From Sporisorium sorghi (taxonomy: Eukaryota; Basidiomycota; Ustilaginomycetes; Ustilaginales; Ustilaginaceae): DNA of 56,026 nucleotides. Each line of letters opens with the position of its first letter. Within the stretch, counting starts at the first letter, position 1. Location of the stretch: NCBI GenBank assembly GCA_023212695.1, contig JALCCG010000143.1, positions 1-56,026 on the forward strand, written 5' to 3'. The position numbers and the translations under genes were made by a program. Below the pieces are notes generated by a model. That model did not search any database. It was not told where the DNA came from and worked only from the letters and a program-made list of their open reading frames with translations. Positions 36,825-46,942 of this stretch are shown in pieces.

Positions 36825-37496
36825 ATGGCCCGGTTTCAGCAACGGTTTTATGTATTTGACGACAACCGGCCGGTGCCGGTTGTCGTTCGAAGTTACACGG
36901 AAGCAGACTTTGACGAGCTGATCGTTATCCAATCCGAGACGTTCCCGCCCCCGTATCCGCCGGAGCAATGGTGGAACAAGGAACAGCTAATGCAGCATGT
37001 CACTTTGTTTCCAGAAGGTGCACTATGTGTTGAAGTAGACGGCGTGCTCGCCGGGTCGATCACTTCGCTCATCGTGGATTTCGATCCGCTGCAGCCCGCC
37101 CATTCTTGGGCGGACACAACGGATAACGGATATATTCGGACGCATAAGCCGGAGGGAAATACGCTTTACATCGCCGATATTTGCGTCAGGCCACGCTTCC
37201 GTAAGCTTGGCCTCGGCAAGTGGCTGATCCAGTCGCTGTATCATGTGACGGTCGAACAGGGACTGGACCGGCTGCTTGGCGGTGGACGGATGCCGGGATA
37301 TCATCGGCATGCCGATGAGATGTCAGCTGCGGAGTATCTGGACGCGGTAATCCAGGGGGATCTGAAAGATTCGGTGATTACGTTCCTGCTGCGCTGCGGC
37401 AGAACCCCTATCGGAGTGGCTGCCGAATATTTGGAGGATGCGGAGTCCTGCAATTACGGTGCTCTGATGGAATGGAAGAACCCGTTTAGAGGATGA
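36825..37496 (+). CDS. GNAT family N-acetyltransferase (partner of the nitrilase)
   Basis: A 223-residue acetyltransferase with VVRSYTEADFDELIVIQSE at the start of the fold and the acetyl-CoA loop VRPRFRKLGLGKWL near 124-137. It has a C-terminal extension of about 70 residues (GRMPGYHRHADEMSAAEYLD onward) beyond the basic fold, as in YhcX-like proteins. The ATG follows AGAGGA. Its position right after the nitrilase gene suggests the two act together. Confidence 0.85.
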   Translation: MARFQQRFYVFDDNRPVPVVVRSYTEADFDELIVIQSETFPPPYPPEQWWNKEQLMQHVTLFPEGALCVEVDGVLAGSITSLIVDFDPLQPAHSWADTTDNGYIRTHKPEGNTLYIADICVRPRFRKLGLGKWLIQSLYHVTVEQGLDRLLGGGRMPGYHRHADEMSAAEYLDAVIQGDLKDSVITFLLRCGRTPIGVAAEYLEDAESCNYGALMEWKNPFRG

Positions 37497-37568
37497 TGAC
37501 GTGTCAATTGCACCATCATTTTCCCAAACGTTAAATAAACAACTTCATATATAAGGAGGTTTTACGAA

Positions 37569-38060
37569 GTGGAATATATTCGCATAACGAGTATCAACGA
37601 TCCCTTGTTTCGCAAAATGCACAATCTGATGAAGGAGGTCTTTCCACCGGAAGAAGTGCTGGAGTTCAGTCTATGGAAGGAACCGCTGGAAGATCCGGGT
37701 ATTCGGGTATTTGTTGCCCTGCATGAAGAAGAAGTGGTCGGTACGACGGAGTATCGTTATTACGAGGACTGGAATGTGGCGATGACTGACTTCACCATCA
37801 TCGGACGCGAAGGGCTTGGCATCGGCCGATTTCTGGCGCTGCATCGCCTGAATGATCTGAACCAACTGGCAGCAGCGAACGGTAAAGAGCTGTTCGGCAT
37901 GTTTGCCGAGATTTACGATCCCTACCAGGTACTGGACTATGCATTTGGCGGGGTGAAGCCGATGGATCCGTTTGTTCGTCGTGAGGTGCTGTCGCATCTT
38001 GGCTATAAACGCACGGATCTCACGTATGTCCATCCTGGAACAACGATGGCGAAGCGGTGA
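37569..38060 (+). CDS. GNAT-like acetyltransferase
   Basis: A 163-residue protein with a GNAT-like fold: ITSINDPLFRKMHNLM at the start, a long central strand VGTTEYRYYEDWNVAMTDFTII, and an acetyl-CoA loop GREGLGIGRFLALH near 78-91. It is divergent from typical GNATs, so the substrate is unknown. The GTG start follows AAGGAGG. A 59-residue reading frame overlaps its stop codon by four bases. Confidence 0.78.
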   Translation: MEYIRITSINDPLFRKMHNLMKEVFPPEEVLEFSLWKEPLEDPGIRVFVALHEEEVVGTTEYRYYEDWNVAMTDFTIIGREGLGIGRFLALHRLNDLNQLAAANGKELFGMFAEIYDPYQVLDYAFGGVKPMDPFVRREVLSHLGYKRTDLTYVHPGTTMAKR

Positions 38061-38236
38061 GCGGGCTCGATTTCTGCTTTATGCCGGGTGATGACACTGT
38101 GGATGAACTGCCTGCAGATCTGATTGTGAACTTCCTGAAGCGATATTATGCCGTCCTGCCTGAGAAACCACAGGCATGGAACGACATGATTGCCAAGCTG
38201 GAAGCACAGGAGAGGGTAGCGCTGCTGCCGCTGTAA
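38057..38236 (+). CDS. Small protein, 59 aa, overlapping the GNAT-like gene
   Basis: A GTG at 38057 overlaps the TGA of the preceding gene as GTGA and opens a frame ending at TAA 38234-38236. The protein is acidic with helical stretches (ELPADLIVNFLKRYY and WNDMIAKLEAQERVALLPL). A terminator hairpin follows 19 bases after the stop. The tight overlap and the terminator position argue that it is real; the ribosome site is weak, so it may rely on coupled translation. I do not recognise a family. Confidence 0.5.
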   Translation: MSGLDFCFMPGDDTVDELPADLIVNFLKRYYAVLPEKPQAWNDMIAKLEAQERVALLPL

Positions 38237-38254
38237 ACCAAGTCGATAGGGAGT

Positions 38255-38277
38255 GCCTGATTCTTCATGAATCAGGC
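38255..38277 (+). terminator. Terminator of the nitrilase-GNAT cluster
   Basis: GCCTGATTC pairs with GAATCAGGC over a 5-nt loop. The T run after it is weak (CTATTCTGTT). Confidence 0.6.
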
Positions 38278-38459
38278 CTATTCTGTTATCGAAGCACTAG
38301 TGGAATTGACGTGTTGAATTCCAGTGTGAATGGCCAGAGTGATGGGTAGGGAAATTGGAGATAGAGGCTCATATATTTGACTTTTGCTAAAATCCTCATT
38401 TGAATTGCAATGCCATACTGGATATAGTAATACAATAGGTAAGGAAAAGAGGAACGTAC

Positions 38460-38885
38460 ATGAACGACCGAAAACAAGTGAGCATCCGTCTTCACAGCCT
38501 TCACGAAGGGGAGAATACGGTACAGGAGCTGCCCGCAGAGGCTTTTATCAAAGGGAGTGCTCTGTATGTTCGTTATACAGAACCCGCACTCGGGCCGCAT
38601 CAAGGGGAAACCCGGGCGCTGCTCAAGCTGACGGAGGACGGGCTTAAGCTGATTCGGCACGGCGAGGTAGAATCCGAGCAGTCGTTTCAGCTGGGTCAGC
38701 GGTTACCGGGTTATTACCGCTCTCCGTTCACTTCATTTAATCTGTCTACGCATACCCAGCGTCTGGAGCTGGCTCTTGAGGGCATGTCCGGACGCGCGGC
38801 TTGGGCGTATGATTTATATGTGTCGGGCGAGTTTTCGGGACACTTTTCTATTAGTTTGACTATTCAGGAGGCACAAGAATCATGA
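38460..38885 (+). CDS. ywiB: YwiB family (DUF1934) beta-barrel protein
   Basis: A 141-residue cytosolic protein of the DUF1934 lipocalin-like family, of unknown function. The openings [12 protein letters not shown] and [14 protein letters not shown], the [22 protein letters not shown] strand pair, and the [19 protein letters not shown] ending fit that family. It lies directly before argS and overlaps it by four bases (ATGA), as in Bacillus where ywiB precedes argS. The ATG follows AGAGGA. Confidence 0.88.
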   Translation: MNDRKQVSIRLHSLHEGENTVQELPAEAFIKGSALYVRYTEPALGPHQGETRALLKLTEDGLKLIRHGEVESEQSFQLGQRLPGYYRSPFTSFNLSTHTQRLELALEGMSGRAAWAYDLYVSGEFSGHFSISLTIQEAQES

Positions 38886-40561
38886 CTATGAATCCATTAG
38901 ATCACATTAACGGGCTGGTTGCCGAAGCGGTAGCGGACGCTGCCGTGGCTGCAGGGCTGGTTTCCCGTGAGGAGCTGCCGGCCATTACGCTGGAAGTGCC
39001 GAAGGATAAATCGCACGGTGATTTGGCAACGAATGCTGCGATGCAGCTGACGCGTATCGCCAAGAAGAATCCCCGGCAAATTGCCGAGGCTATTCTGGAG
39101 CATTTGGACACGGCGAAAGCTTCCATTGAGAAAGCGGAGATTGCCGGACCGGGTTTTATTAATTTTACCCTGGACAAGGGTTACCTCTATCCCATCGTAG
39201 CTTTGGTTCAAGAGCAGGGTGACAACTACGGACGGATTACCATCGGCGAGGGACAGAAGGTTCAGATGGAGTTTGTCAGTGCCAATCCGACAGGAAGCCT
39301 GCACTTGGGCCATGCCCGCGGCGCAGCCGTAGGCGATGCGCTCTGCAATGTGCTCGACTATGCAGGATACGAAGTAACGCGCGAGTATTACATTAATGAT
39401 GCAGGCAATCAGGTCGTGAACCTGATTAAATCCCTGGAAGCTCGGTATTTGCAAGAGCTGGGTCAGGATGCCGAAATGCCGGAAGACGGCTACCATGGCG
39501 AAGATATCAAAGGGTTTGCCAAAGAGCTTGTGGCTGAGAAAGGCGATTCCTTGTTGTCCATGAGCCCTGGAGAGAGAACAGCCTTTTTCCGTGAGTTCGG
39601 GCTCGAGAAGGAACTGGGCAAAATCAAACGCGATTTGAATCGATTCCGCGTTCATTTTGACGAATGGTTTAGCGAAACGTCCCTGTACGAGGACGGTCTT
39701 GTCGAGAAGTCTCTGGAAGAGCTGAGATCAAAAGGCGAGGCCTACGAGAAGGATGGAGCAACCTGGCTTCGTACAACCGACTATGGGGATGATAAGGACC
39801 GCGTCCTCGTTAAGAATGACGGAACCTATACTTACCTGACACCGGATATTGCGTACCACCGCAACAAATACGAGCGCGGATACGACAAGATCCTCAATAT
39901 TTGGGGAGCGGACCACCACGGTTATGTCCCGCGTATGAAGGCTGCCATGGAGGCGCTTGGCAATGATCCGGACAAACTGATTGTATTGATCGCCCAGATG
40001 GTCAGCTTGTTCCAGGATGGCGAGAAAGTGAAAATGTCCAAGCGTACCGGCAAAGCGGTAACGATGGAAGACCTGATGGATGAAGTAGGTGTGGACGCGA
40101 TTCGTTACTTCTTCACGATGCGCAGCATGGATTCCCATCTGGATTTCGATATGGATTTGGCAGTTTCTACGTCCAACGAAAACCCGGTGTTCTATGTACA
40201 ATACGCACACGCACGTATTTGCAGCGTATTCCGCCAAGCCGAGGAGCAAGGGATCAACCTGCTGCCGCTAGCTGAAGTGAACCTGAGCGTGCTCACCGCC
40301 GAGCATGAATACGACATTTTGCGCAAAATCGGGGAACTCCCGCAGGAAGTGTCGCTTGCTGCGGATAACTATGCTCCGCACAGACTCATCCGTTATGTAT
40401 ATGAGCTGGCTTCTTCGTTCCACAGCTACTATAGAGCCGAGCGTGTTATTACAGAGGATGCGGATCAGACACAGGCACGTCTTGCTCTCCTTGGAGCTGT
40501 TCGTACCGTAATCGCTAACGTGCTTCGCCTGATGGGCGTATCGGCGCCAGAACGTATGTAA
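38882..40561 (+). CDS. argS: Arginyl-tRNA synthetase
   Basis: A 559-residue class I synthetase that charges tRNA-Arg in the cytosol. An N-terminal domain (about 1-110) precedes the Rossmann catalytic domain with the HIGH-equivalent HLGH in [15 protein letters not shown] near 135-142, and the KMSKR motif in [13 protein letters not shown]. The C-terminal helical domain binds the anticodon. The ATG overlaps the ywiB stop by four bases, so translation is coupled. A terminator follows at 40598-40635. Confidence 0.97.
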   Translation: MTMNPLDHINGLVAEAVADAAVAAGLVSREELPAITLEVPKDKSHGDLATNAAMQLTRIAKKNPRQIAEAILEHLDTAKASIEKAEIAGPGFINFTLDKGYLYPIVALVQEQGDNYGRITIGEGQKVQMEFVSANPTGSLHLGHARGAAVGDALCNVLDYAGYEVTREYYINDAGNQVVNLIKSLEARYLQELGQDAEMPEDGYHGEDIKGFAKELVAEKGDSLLSMSPGERTAFFREFGLEKELGKIKRDLNRFRVHFDEWFSETSLYEDGLVEKSLEELRSKGEAYEKDGATWLRTTDYGDDKDRVLVKNDGTYTYLTPDIAYHRNKYERGYDKILNIWGADHHGYVPRMKAAMEALGNDPDKLIVLIAQMVSLFQDGEKVKMSKRTGKAVTMEDLMDEVGVDAIRYFFTMRSMDSHLDFDMDLAVSTSNENPVFYVQYAHARICSVFRQAEEQGINLLPLAEVNLSVLTAEHEYDILRKIGELPQEVSLAADNYAPHRLIRYVYELASSFHSYYRAERVITEDADQTQARLALLGAVRTVIANVLRLMGVSAPERM

Positions 40562-40597
40562 TGGAGTTTTGGTTCAACTTTCCTTGATATATGTGAC

Positions 40598-40635
40598 ACA
40601 GCCGTCTTTCCGTGGGGGAAGGCGGCTGTTTTTTT
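40598..40635 (+). terminator. argS terminator
   Basis: ACAGCCG and TTTCC pair with GGAA and CGGCTGT, followed by seven T residues. Confidence 0.88.
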
Positions 40636-40677
40636 GTAAGCGAATTTCATTTTTGTGGTCCATTCTTAAGTGCAAGA

Positions 40678-41823
40678 TTATAATTTCATGCCCTCGCGCA
40701 AAAATTTGAAAGCATTAACCTCTCCGTCGGAGACGCTGTATCCTTTTTTGAGCTTGAGTGGAGAGGAGGTACGCCGCAGCAGGGCTTTGATGGTTGCCGT
40801 TTTCAGATCAGGCTTTTGCGCAAGCAGCAGGGCGATGGTTCCGCTGACATGAGAAGTGGCCATGGAGGTACCGCTCATCTCGTGGTATTTTCCCTGCAGC
40901 CAGGCCGACACGATTTTGTCTCCAGGTGCATAAATATCTACAAATTGCCCGCGATTGCTGAAGGCTGGAATTTTTCGGTGGCGATCGGTAGCTCCGACAG
41001 ATATGGTTTGGGGATAGCGGGCGGGATAGTCAGCTGTACGGCGTTTGCCGTCATTGCCGGAGGATGCAACAATAATGACGCCTGCTTGGTTGGCCTTGCC
41101 TACGATATCCAGCAGTGCGCGGCTTCGGGTCTGCATACCGAAACTCATATTGATGATATCGATCTCGGCGCGTACGCACCAATCGATTGCCAGAATAATA
41201 TCCGATACGAAGGCGGACCCGTTATGATCAAAGGCCTTAACAGGATATACCACAGATCGGGGGGCAACGCCGATCATGCCTTGCGTGCTGTTCGCGGCAG
41301 CGATCGTGCCCGAAATATGCGTTCCGTGCCCATTGTCATCGTACGGCGGCATGTTTCGATGAACCAGATTGATCCCCCTGGTCAGCGAGTATTTCAGATC
41401 CGGATGAGAAAAATCCACACCTGTGTCAATAACGGCAATCTTCATGCGGTGTCCTGTCGAGATAGACCAGGCATGAGGGGCTTTGATTTGCTTGATACCC
41501 CATGGGATCCCGGTTAACGTTCCAATTGTTCCCTGTATGGCCTGGATATGAACCTGTTCATCCTCCTCGACCATCAGCTCATGTCGAAACTCCGCTTCAA
41601 ACTTCGCTGTCTGGGGAGCCGGAGCGATGATGGTGTGGGTAAGCGGCGAGTAGCTGATCGATTCCGGGAAACGCGCTTTCCCGGCGAGCCGATTCCATTC
41701 GCTGATGCATTCCTGGTACAGCTGAGGGTCATGAAACGTGAGGAGCCGCCGGTTCTTGTCCCGGACGTTCCGCATAGGGTTCGTCTCTGTCAGTAGTGAT
41801 TGCATGATCCGGGTGTAATCCAT
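40678..41823 (-). CDS. Subtilisin-like serine protease (S8), intracellular type
   Basis: A 381-residue subtilase. The catalytic triad is in VIDTGVDFSHP, NGHGTHISG and SGTSMATSHVSG. About 110 residues precede the catalytic domain and look like a propeptide, but there is no signal peptide, so it is probably cytosolic or released on lysis, like the AprX/ISP groups. The ATG at 41823 follows AAGGGAG by ten bases; a TTG three codons upstream is too close to that site. It lies convergent to argS and divergent from rpoE. Confidence 0.9.
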   Translation of the reverse strand: MDYTRIMQSLLTETNPMRNVRDKNRRLLTFHDPQLYQECISEWNRLAGKARFPESISYSPLTHTIIAPAPQTAKFEAEFRHELMVEEDEQVHIQAIQGTIGTLTGIPWGIKQIKAPHAWSISTGHRMKIAVIDTGVDFSHPDLKYSLTRGINLVHRNMPPYDDNGHGTHISGTIAAANSTQGMIGVAPRSVVYPVKAFDHNGSAFVSDIILAIDWCVRAEIDIINMSFGMQTRSRALLDIVGKANQAGVIIVASSGNDGKRRTADYPARYPQTISVGATDRHRKIPAFSNRGQFVDIYAPGDKIVSAWLQGKYHEMSGTSMATSHVSGTIALLLAQKPDLKTATIKALLRRTSSPLKLKKGYSVSDGEVNAFKFLREGMKL

Positions 41824-41956
41824 GTGTGGCAATCTCCCTTCTCGATGAACCGTTGCTTCAGTATTGTATGAGTCGGGGTGAGAGCCCGAATGGGATGTTG
41901 CCCTTTTTCCGGGAAATAGGCCCTGATTCGCGTGTCAAAGCAGAAGGGCGAACATA

Positions 41957-42060
41957 AGATACATGGAGAGAATATCAAGGTTCTCTTATCTATCCCGTAA
42001 GGAGTCGATCCTTGGGGCGGGTACAGTCAGAAGACGGAGAGGAAGAGTCTCCGTCTTTTT
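41957..42060 (+). ncRNA. Candidate structured RNA: three hairpins ending in a terminator
   Basis: Hairpin 1 joins AGATA and AGAGAA (41957-41972) to TTCTCT and TATCT (41981-41991). Hairpin 2 joins CCCG and AAGGA (41994-42003) to TCCTT and CGGG (42009-42021). Hairpin 3 is a 10-bp terminator (AAGACGGAGA/TCTCCGTCTT, 42031-42057) with a T run. There is no + strand gene upstream for this terminator to serve. I do not recognise an Rfam family. Confidence 0.5.
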
Positions 42061-42131
42061 CCTTTTTGGTATCGGACGGGCCGTGGCGCATAAAAACTTG
42101 ATTTTTATTTCCAAATAGGTTTTACTTAGTT

Positions 42132-42159
42132 TTGATAATGGATATGTTGAGGGTATAAC
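42132..42159 (+). promoter_or_regulatory. rpoE promoter
   Basis: TTGATA (42132-42137) and TATAAC (42154-42159) are 16 bp apart, giving a leader of about 25 nt. It lies after the structured RNA. Confidence 0.5.
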
Positions 42160-42191
42160 GTGAAGATTTGTGTGAGAGGAAGTGTGCGTTA

Positions 42192-42758
42192 GTGAGTAAT
42201 CCGCTCAATTTAAAGATCGATCCGGAGAAGATTCAGGAAATCCCAATGGTTGACCTGGCTTTTATGGTTCTGAAGGCGGCGAACACGCCGTATTATTACC
42301 GTGACCTTATGAATGAGGTGGCCAAGCTTCGCGGCTTTACGGAAAAGGAAATTAACGAAACGATTGCCCAGTTATATACCGAGATCAATATAGACGGACG
42401 TTTCGCATGTGTAGGAACGAATCTGTGGGGACTGAAGCGTTGGTACCCGCTTGAGAAGTCCGAAGATCCGATTGCGAACGCGAAGCGTCCGCGGATCATT
42501 AATGATGAAGACGACGATGATGACGACTTCACGGATGAAGAGGAAACTTACAGTGCCGACGAAACCGAGGATGATTTTGACAGCATCGACGATGACGATG
42601 ATGATCACGATGATCTCTTCTCGGATGAGGACGATGCCGAAGATGAAGTAGATGAAGACGTTGTTCTGGATGATGACGAATTGGATGATGAAGATTCAGA
42701 ATCCGAGGAAGAAGAGGATCTGGAAGAGGAAGAATTTGAGGAAAAGGATAAGGATTAA
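42192..42758 (+). CDS. rpoE: RNA polymerase delta subunit
   Basis: A 188-residue protein. The folded N-terminal HARE domain (about 1-85, with PYYYRDLMNEVAKLRG) contacts RNA polymerase; the rest is almost wholly Asp and Glu and is disordered. Delta speeds release of RNA polymerase from DNA and makes promoters more sensitive to initiating nucleotide. The acidic tail is about 90 residues with runs of five or six Asp. The start is GTG at 42192 after GAGAGGAAG. pyrG is the next gene, as in Bacillus. Confidence 0.95.
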   Translation: MSNPLNLKIDPEKIQEIPMVDLAFMVLKAANTPYYYRDLMNEVAKLRGFTEKEINETIAQLYTEINIDGRFACVGTNLWGLKRWYPLEKSEDPIANAKRPRIINDEDDDDDDFTDEEETYSADETEDDFDSIDDDDDDHDDLFSDEDDAEDEVDEDVVLDDDELDDEDSESEEEEDLEEEEFEEKDKD

Positions 42759-42855
42759 TCCGTCTCACAGCAGCGGCTTATGGGCCCGTCTGTTTTGTTT
42801 ATGACTTTGTTTTACGGTGTCAGGTGATTGGGGAATTTTGAGCTTTGTTCTTCTC

Positions 42856-42885
42856 TTGACAAGCAGATAAGGCACAGAGTAAACT
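42856..42885 (+). promoter_or_regulatory. Strong promoter-like site in the rpoE-pyrG gap
   Basis: A perfect TTGACA (42856-42861) and TAAACT (42880-42885) are 18 bp apart. A transcript from here would reach a terminator after about 70 nt. Confidence 0.5.
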
Positions 42886-42926
42886 ATTGCTTGGGCTTAT
42901 GATTGTGGATTAAATATGTTTAATAT

Positions 42927-42963
42927 AAAAGTGCCCCGTTATTTATTCGGGGTCACTTTTTTT
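42927..42963 (+). terminator. Terminator in the rpoE-pyrG gap
   Basis: AAAAGTGCCCCG pairs with CGGGGTCACTTTT (one mismatch), followed by a T run. It may end rpoE transcripts, a short RNA from 42856, or both. Confidence 0.8.
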
Positions 42964-43267
42964 GTTTTTAAGGTATTAGAAAGTGCAGACGACGCTAGCT
43001 TCTGGACCTGAAATCGCAAGAAAACTTACCATAAAAAATTGGGTCTGTCTTCTATGGAGTATGTCGATAGGCGTTTTTCTTGTGGGCTAGAAAGTATCCT
43101 GCTTGTAGGGAAGTACTGATCTCTGCAGTGAATAATCCGCCTTGGCGGATGTCTCTTGCCAAGCTTCGTGCCGATTAAGATTTAGGTGCTTGGATGAGAT
43201 GTGATGAGATTTCGGAATCGCTCGGCGCCGGTATGATGCCGTGCAGGCAGCTCTATACGAGGATCAT
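42964..43267. other. Gap upstream of pyrG, no gene seen
   Basis: The only clear structure is a 7-bp hairpin ATCCGCC/GGCGGAT with a 2-nt loop near 43127-43142. Confidence 0.4.
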
Positions 43268-43297
43268 TGAAGCGTCAAGTATATGCGGTTTGTAATA
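43268..43297 (+). promoter_or_regulatory. Probable pyrG promoter
   Basis: TTGAAG (43268-43273) and TGTAAT (43292-43297) are 18 bp apart. The likely start falls near 43303-43304, giving a leader of about 135 nt. Confidence 0.45.
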
Positions 43298-43310
43298 GGT
43301 CGGAGGTCAG

Positions 43311-43345
43311 CTCGCTCACCATTTTTGGAAGCGAGCCATGCTTTT
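43311..43345 (+). terminator. Leader hairpin before pyrG (possible attenuator)
   Basis: GCTCGCT (43311-43317) pairs with AGCGAGC (43330-43336) and is followed by CATGCTTTTT. A second hairpin, CCCTCTGAT/ATCAGGGG, follows near 43354-43373. Confidence 0.5.
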
Positions 43346-43406
43346 TGTTGGTCCCTCTGATGAATCAGGGGAAAACGGGTTAGGATAAACATCATATGTC
43401 GCCTGA

Positions 43407-45041
<1,635 letters not shown>

Positions 45042-45048
45042 TATGGGA

Positions 45049-45076
45049 AGAGCCTCTTTTGAAGAGGCTCTTTTTT
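45049..45076 (+). terminator. pyrG terminator
   Basis: AAGAGCCTCTT pairs with AAGAGGCTCTT with almost no loop, followed by six T residues. Confidence 0.9.
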
Positions 45077-45200
45077 GACTTTATTTTATGTTTTCGGCGC
45101 GTTTGTAAAGTTTTTGGACAGGGTTCGAAGTAAACATCCTTGCTGTCGACTTTGTTTACAGCTATCCATTTATCTTTTTTTCGTACTTTTTTCGAGATAG

Positions 45201-45229
45201 GAAGGAATTCGACATCTACAGGCGAATAC
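45201..45229 (+). promoter_or_regulatory. spo0F sigma-H promoter overlapping a Spo0A box
   Basis: GAAGGAATT (45201-45209) matches the sigma-H -35 consensus RNAGGAWWW, and GGCGAATAC (45221-45229) matches the -10 RNNGAATWW, with 11 bp between. TTCGACA (45208-45214), an exact Spo0A box, overlaps the -35 element. A one-mismatch box TGTCGAC lies at 45144-45150. Both controls are known for spo0F in Bacillus. Confidence 0.8.
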
Positions 45230-45315
45230 AAATAATGGTCGGTTTATGGGAAAGTTAGGAACTTTCGAGTTTGCATATACTCATTGCACGATTTAAGTAT
45301 CGGGAGGTTGGAAGG

Positions 45316-45708
45316 ATGAGCAAACAAAGCAAACACAAAGTGTTGATTGTGGATGACCAGAACGGTATCCGCATCCTGCTTGTGGAAGTGTTCAGCAGTG
45401 AAGGATACGAGACGTTTCAAGCAGCGAACGGCAAGGCAGCGCTTGAAATTGTAAAGCTGCACACGCCGGATCTGGTGCTGCTGGATATGAAAATTCCTGG
45501 AATGGACGGGCTTGAGATTTTGAAGCATATTAAACAGATGAATCCGGACATCAAGGTGATCATGATGACAGCATACGGAGAACTCGACATGATCAAGGAA
45601 GCAACCGATCTTGGCGCACTGATGCATTTCACCAAACCTTTTGATATTGATGAGATGCGGCAAGCCGTCAATATGCAGTTAAAAGGGACCGCCAACAATA
45701 TCGGTTGA
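45316..45708 (+). CDS. spo0F: Sporulation phosphorelay response regulator Spo0F
   Basis: A 130-residue single-domain receiver that takes phosphate from sporulation kinases and passes it to Spo0B. The acidic pocket is D13-D14, the phosphorylated residue is D57 in [11 protein letters not shown], and [11 protein letters not shown] and FTKPFDIDE carry the conserved Thr and Lys. The sequence is very close to B. subtilis Spo0F (124 residues). The ATG at 45316 follows GGGAGG. It has its own sigma-H/Spo0A-type promoter. The orphan kinase at 9816-12110 is a candidate donor. Confidence 0.95.
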   Translation: MSKQSKHKVLIVDDQNGIRILLVEVFSSEGYETFQAANGKAALEIVKLHTPDLVLLDMKIPGMDGLEILKHIKQMNPDIKVIMMTAYGELDMIKEATDLGALMHFTKPFDIDEMRQAVNMQLKGTANNIG

Positions 45709-45713
45709 ACTAT

Positions 45714-45747
45714 GAATTCTGCTCAAGGGGCGGAATTCTTTTTTTTT
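45714..45747 (+). terminator. spo0F terminator
   Basis: GAATTC and GC pair with GC and GAATTC around a short loop, followed by nine T residues. Confidence 0.88.
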
Positions 45748-45810
45748 GCCAGAATGTGAGGTCCGTCGCAGCATTTTAGGAAATGCTTGTTTAGTATTTA
45801 TGACGCGATG

Positions 45811-45819
45811 TGGTATAAT
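45811..45819 (+). promoter_or_regulatory. fba extended -10 promoter
   Basis: TGGTATAAT gives a perfect -10 with an extended TGn. The -35 region is weak (TTAGTA 17 bp upstream), which fits an extended -10 promoter. Confidence 0.55.
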
Positions 45820-45883
45820 AAGTCCGTATGTTATATCGGCTAAAAACCATAGACAAACTAAGCATCTTTAGGAGGATGAAACC

Positions 45884-46738
45884 ATGCCATTAGTATCAAT
45901 GACAGACATGCTGAACAAAGCACTTGAAGGTAAATATGCTGTTGGTCAATACAACATCAATAACCTGGAGTGGACATATGCAATTCTTGAAGCAGCTGAG
46001 CAAGAGAAATCTCCAGTCATTCTGGGTGTTTCTGAAGGCGCAGCTCGTTATATGGGTGGATTCAGCACCGTTGTACACATGGTAAAAGGTCTGATGGAGG
46101 ATCTGAAAGTAACAGTTCCTGTTGCCATTCACCTTGACCACGGTTCAAGTGTTGAGAAGTGTAAAGAAGCAATCGACGCAGGATTCACTTCGGTTATGAT
46201 CGATGATTCCCACAGCCCGATTGACACGAATATCGAAACAACGAAGCAAGTGGTTGAATACGCTCATTCCAAAGGTGTTTCCGTTGAGGCTGAAGTAGGC
46301 ATGGTCGGCGGACAAGAAGATGACGTAATCGGTGACGTAATGTACGCGAAGCTGGACGACTGTGTACGCATCGTGAATGAGACAGGCATCGATACTCTGG
46401 CACCTGCGCTTGGTTCTGTTCACGGTCCTTACAAAGGCGAGCCAAACCTTGGTTTCAAAGAGATGGAAGAAATCCGCAATGCAGTGAAGCTTCCATTGGT
46501 GCTTCATGGTGGTACGGGGATTCCGACTCATGATATCAAGAAAGCCATCTCTCTGGGTACTTCCAAAATTAACGTGAACACCGAGAACCAAATCTCGTTC
46601 TCCAAAGTTGTTCGTGAAGTGCTTGCTGCTAAACCAGAAGCTTACGATCCTCGTACATTCCTGAAACCAGGCCGTGAAGCGATCAAAGAAACCGTTGTTG
46701 GCAAAATGCGCGAGTTTGGTTCCAACAATCAAGCTTAA
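45884..46738 (+). CDS. fba: Class II fructose-1,6-bisphosphate aldolase
   Basis: A 284-residue zinc aldolase of glycolysis and gluconeogenesis, splitting fructose 1,6-bisphosphate into two trioses. Zinc and active-site motifs are in order: HLDHGSS near 86-92, EAEVGMVGG near 133-141, GSVHGPYKG near 180-188 and LHGGTGIP near 206-213. NVNTENQ near 229 binds the phosphate. The ATG follows TTAGGAGGA. It sits between spo0F and murA, the order seen in Bacillus. Confidence 0.97.
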   Translation: MPLVSMTDMLNKALEGKYAVGQYNINNLEWTYAILEAAEQEKSPVILGVSEGAARYMGGFSTVVHMVKGLMEDLKVTVPVAIHLDHGSSVEKCKEAIDAGFTSVMIDDSHSPIDTNIETTKQVVEYAHSKGVSVEAEVGMVGGQEDDVIGDVMYAKLDDCVRIVNETGIDTLAPALGSVHGPYKGEPNLGFKEMEEIRNAVKLPLVLHGGTGIPTHDIKKAISLGTSKINVNTENQISFSKVVREVLAAKPEAYDPRTFLKPGREAIKETVVGKMREFGSNNQA

Positions 46739-46830
46739 TTCATAGTTATTCGAGTCGCTTGTAGCCCCAGGGGCCATAACAGGACGATTGGAATCACCTA
46801 AGATATTTTAGGCTGTCTTATGCTGCATAC

Positions 46831-46877
46831 AATGAAATGGAAAGCACACCGCATAGCCGGTGTTTTTCCATTTCATT
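46831..46877 (+). terminator. fba terminator
   Basis: An inner ACACCG/CGGTGT hairpin followed by TTTTT is flanked by AATGAAATGGAAA and TTTCCATTTCATT, which can extend the stem. Confidence 0.7.
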
Positions 46878-46942
46878 TACTATAATGACGGCTATCAGAA
46901 CCATTTCCGGCTGCGAAGTGATGTAGGGGGACCCGAAAGCTT

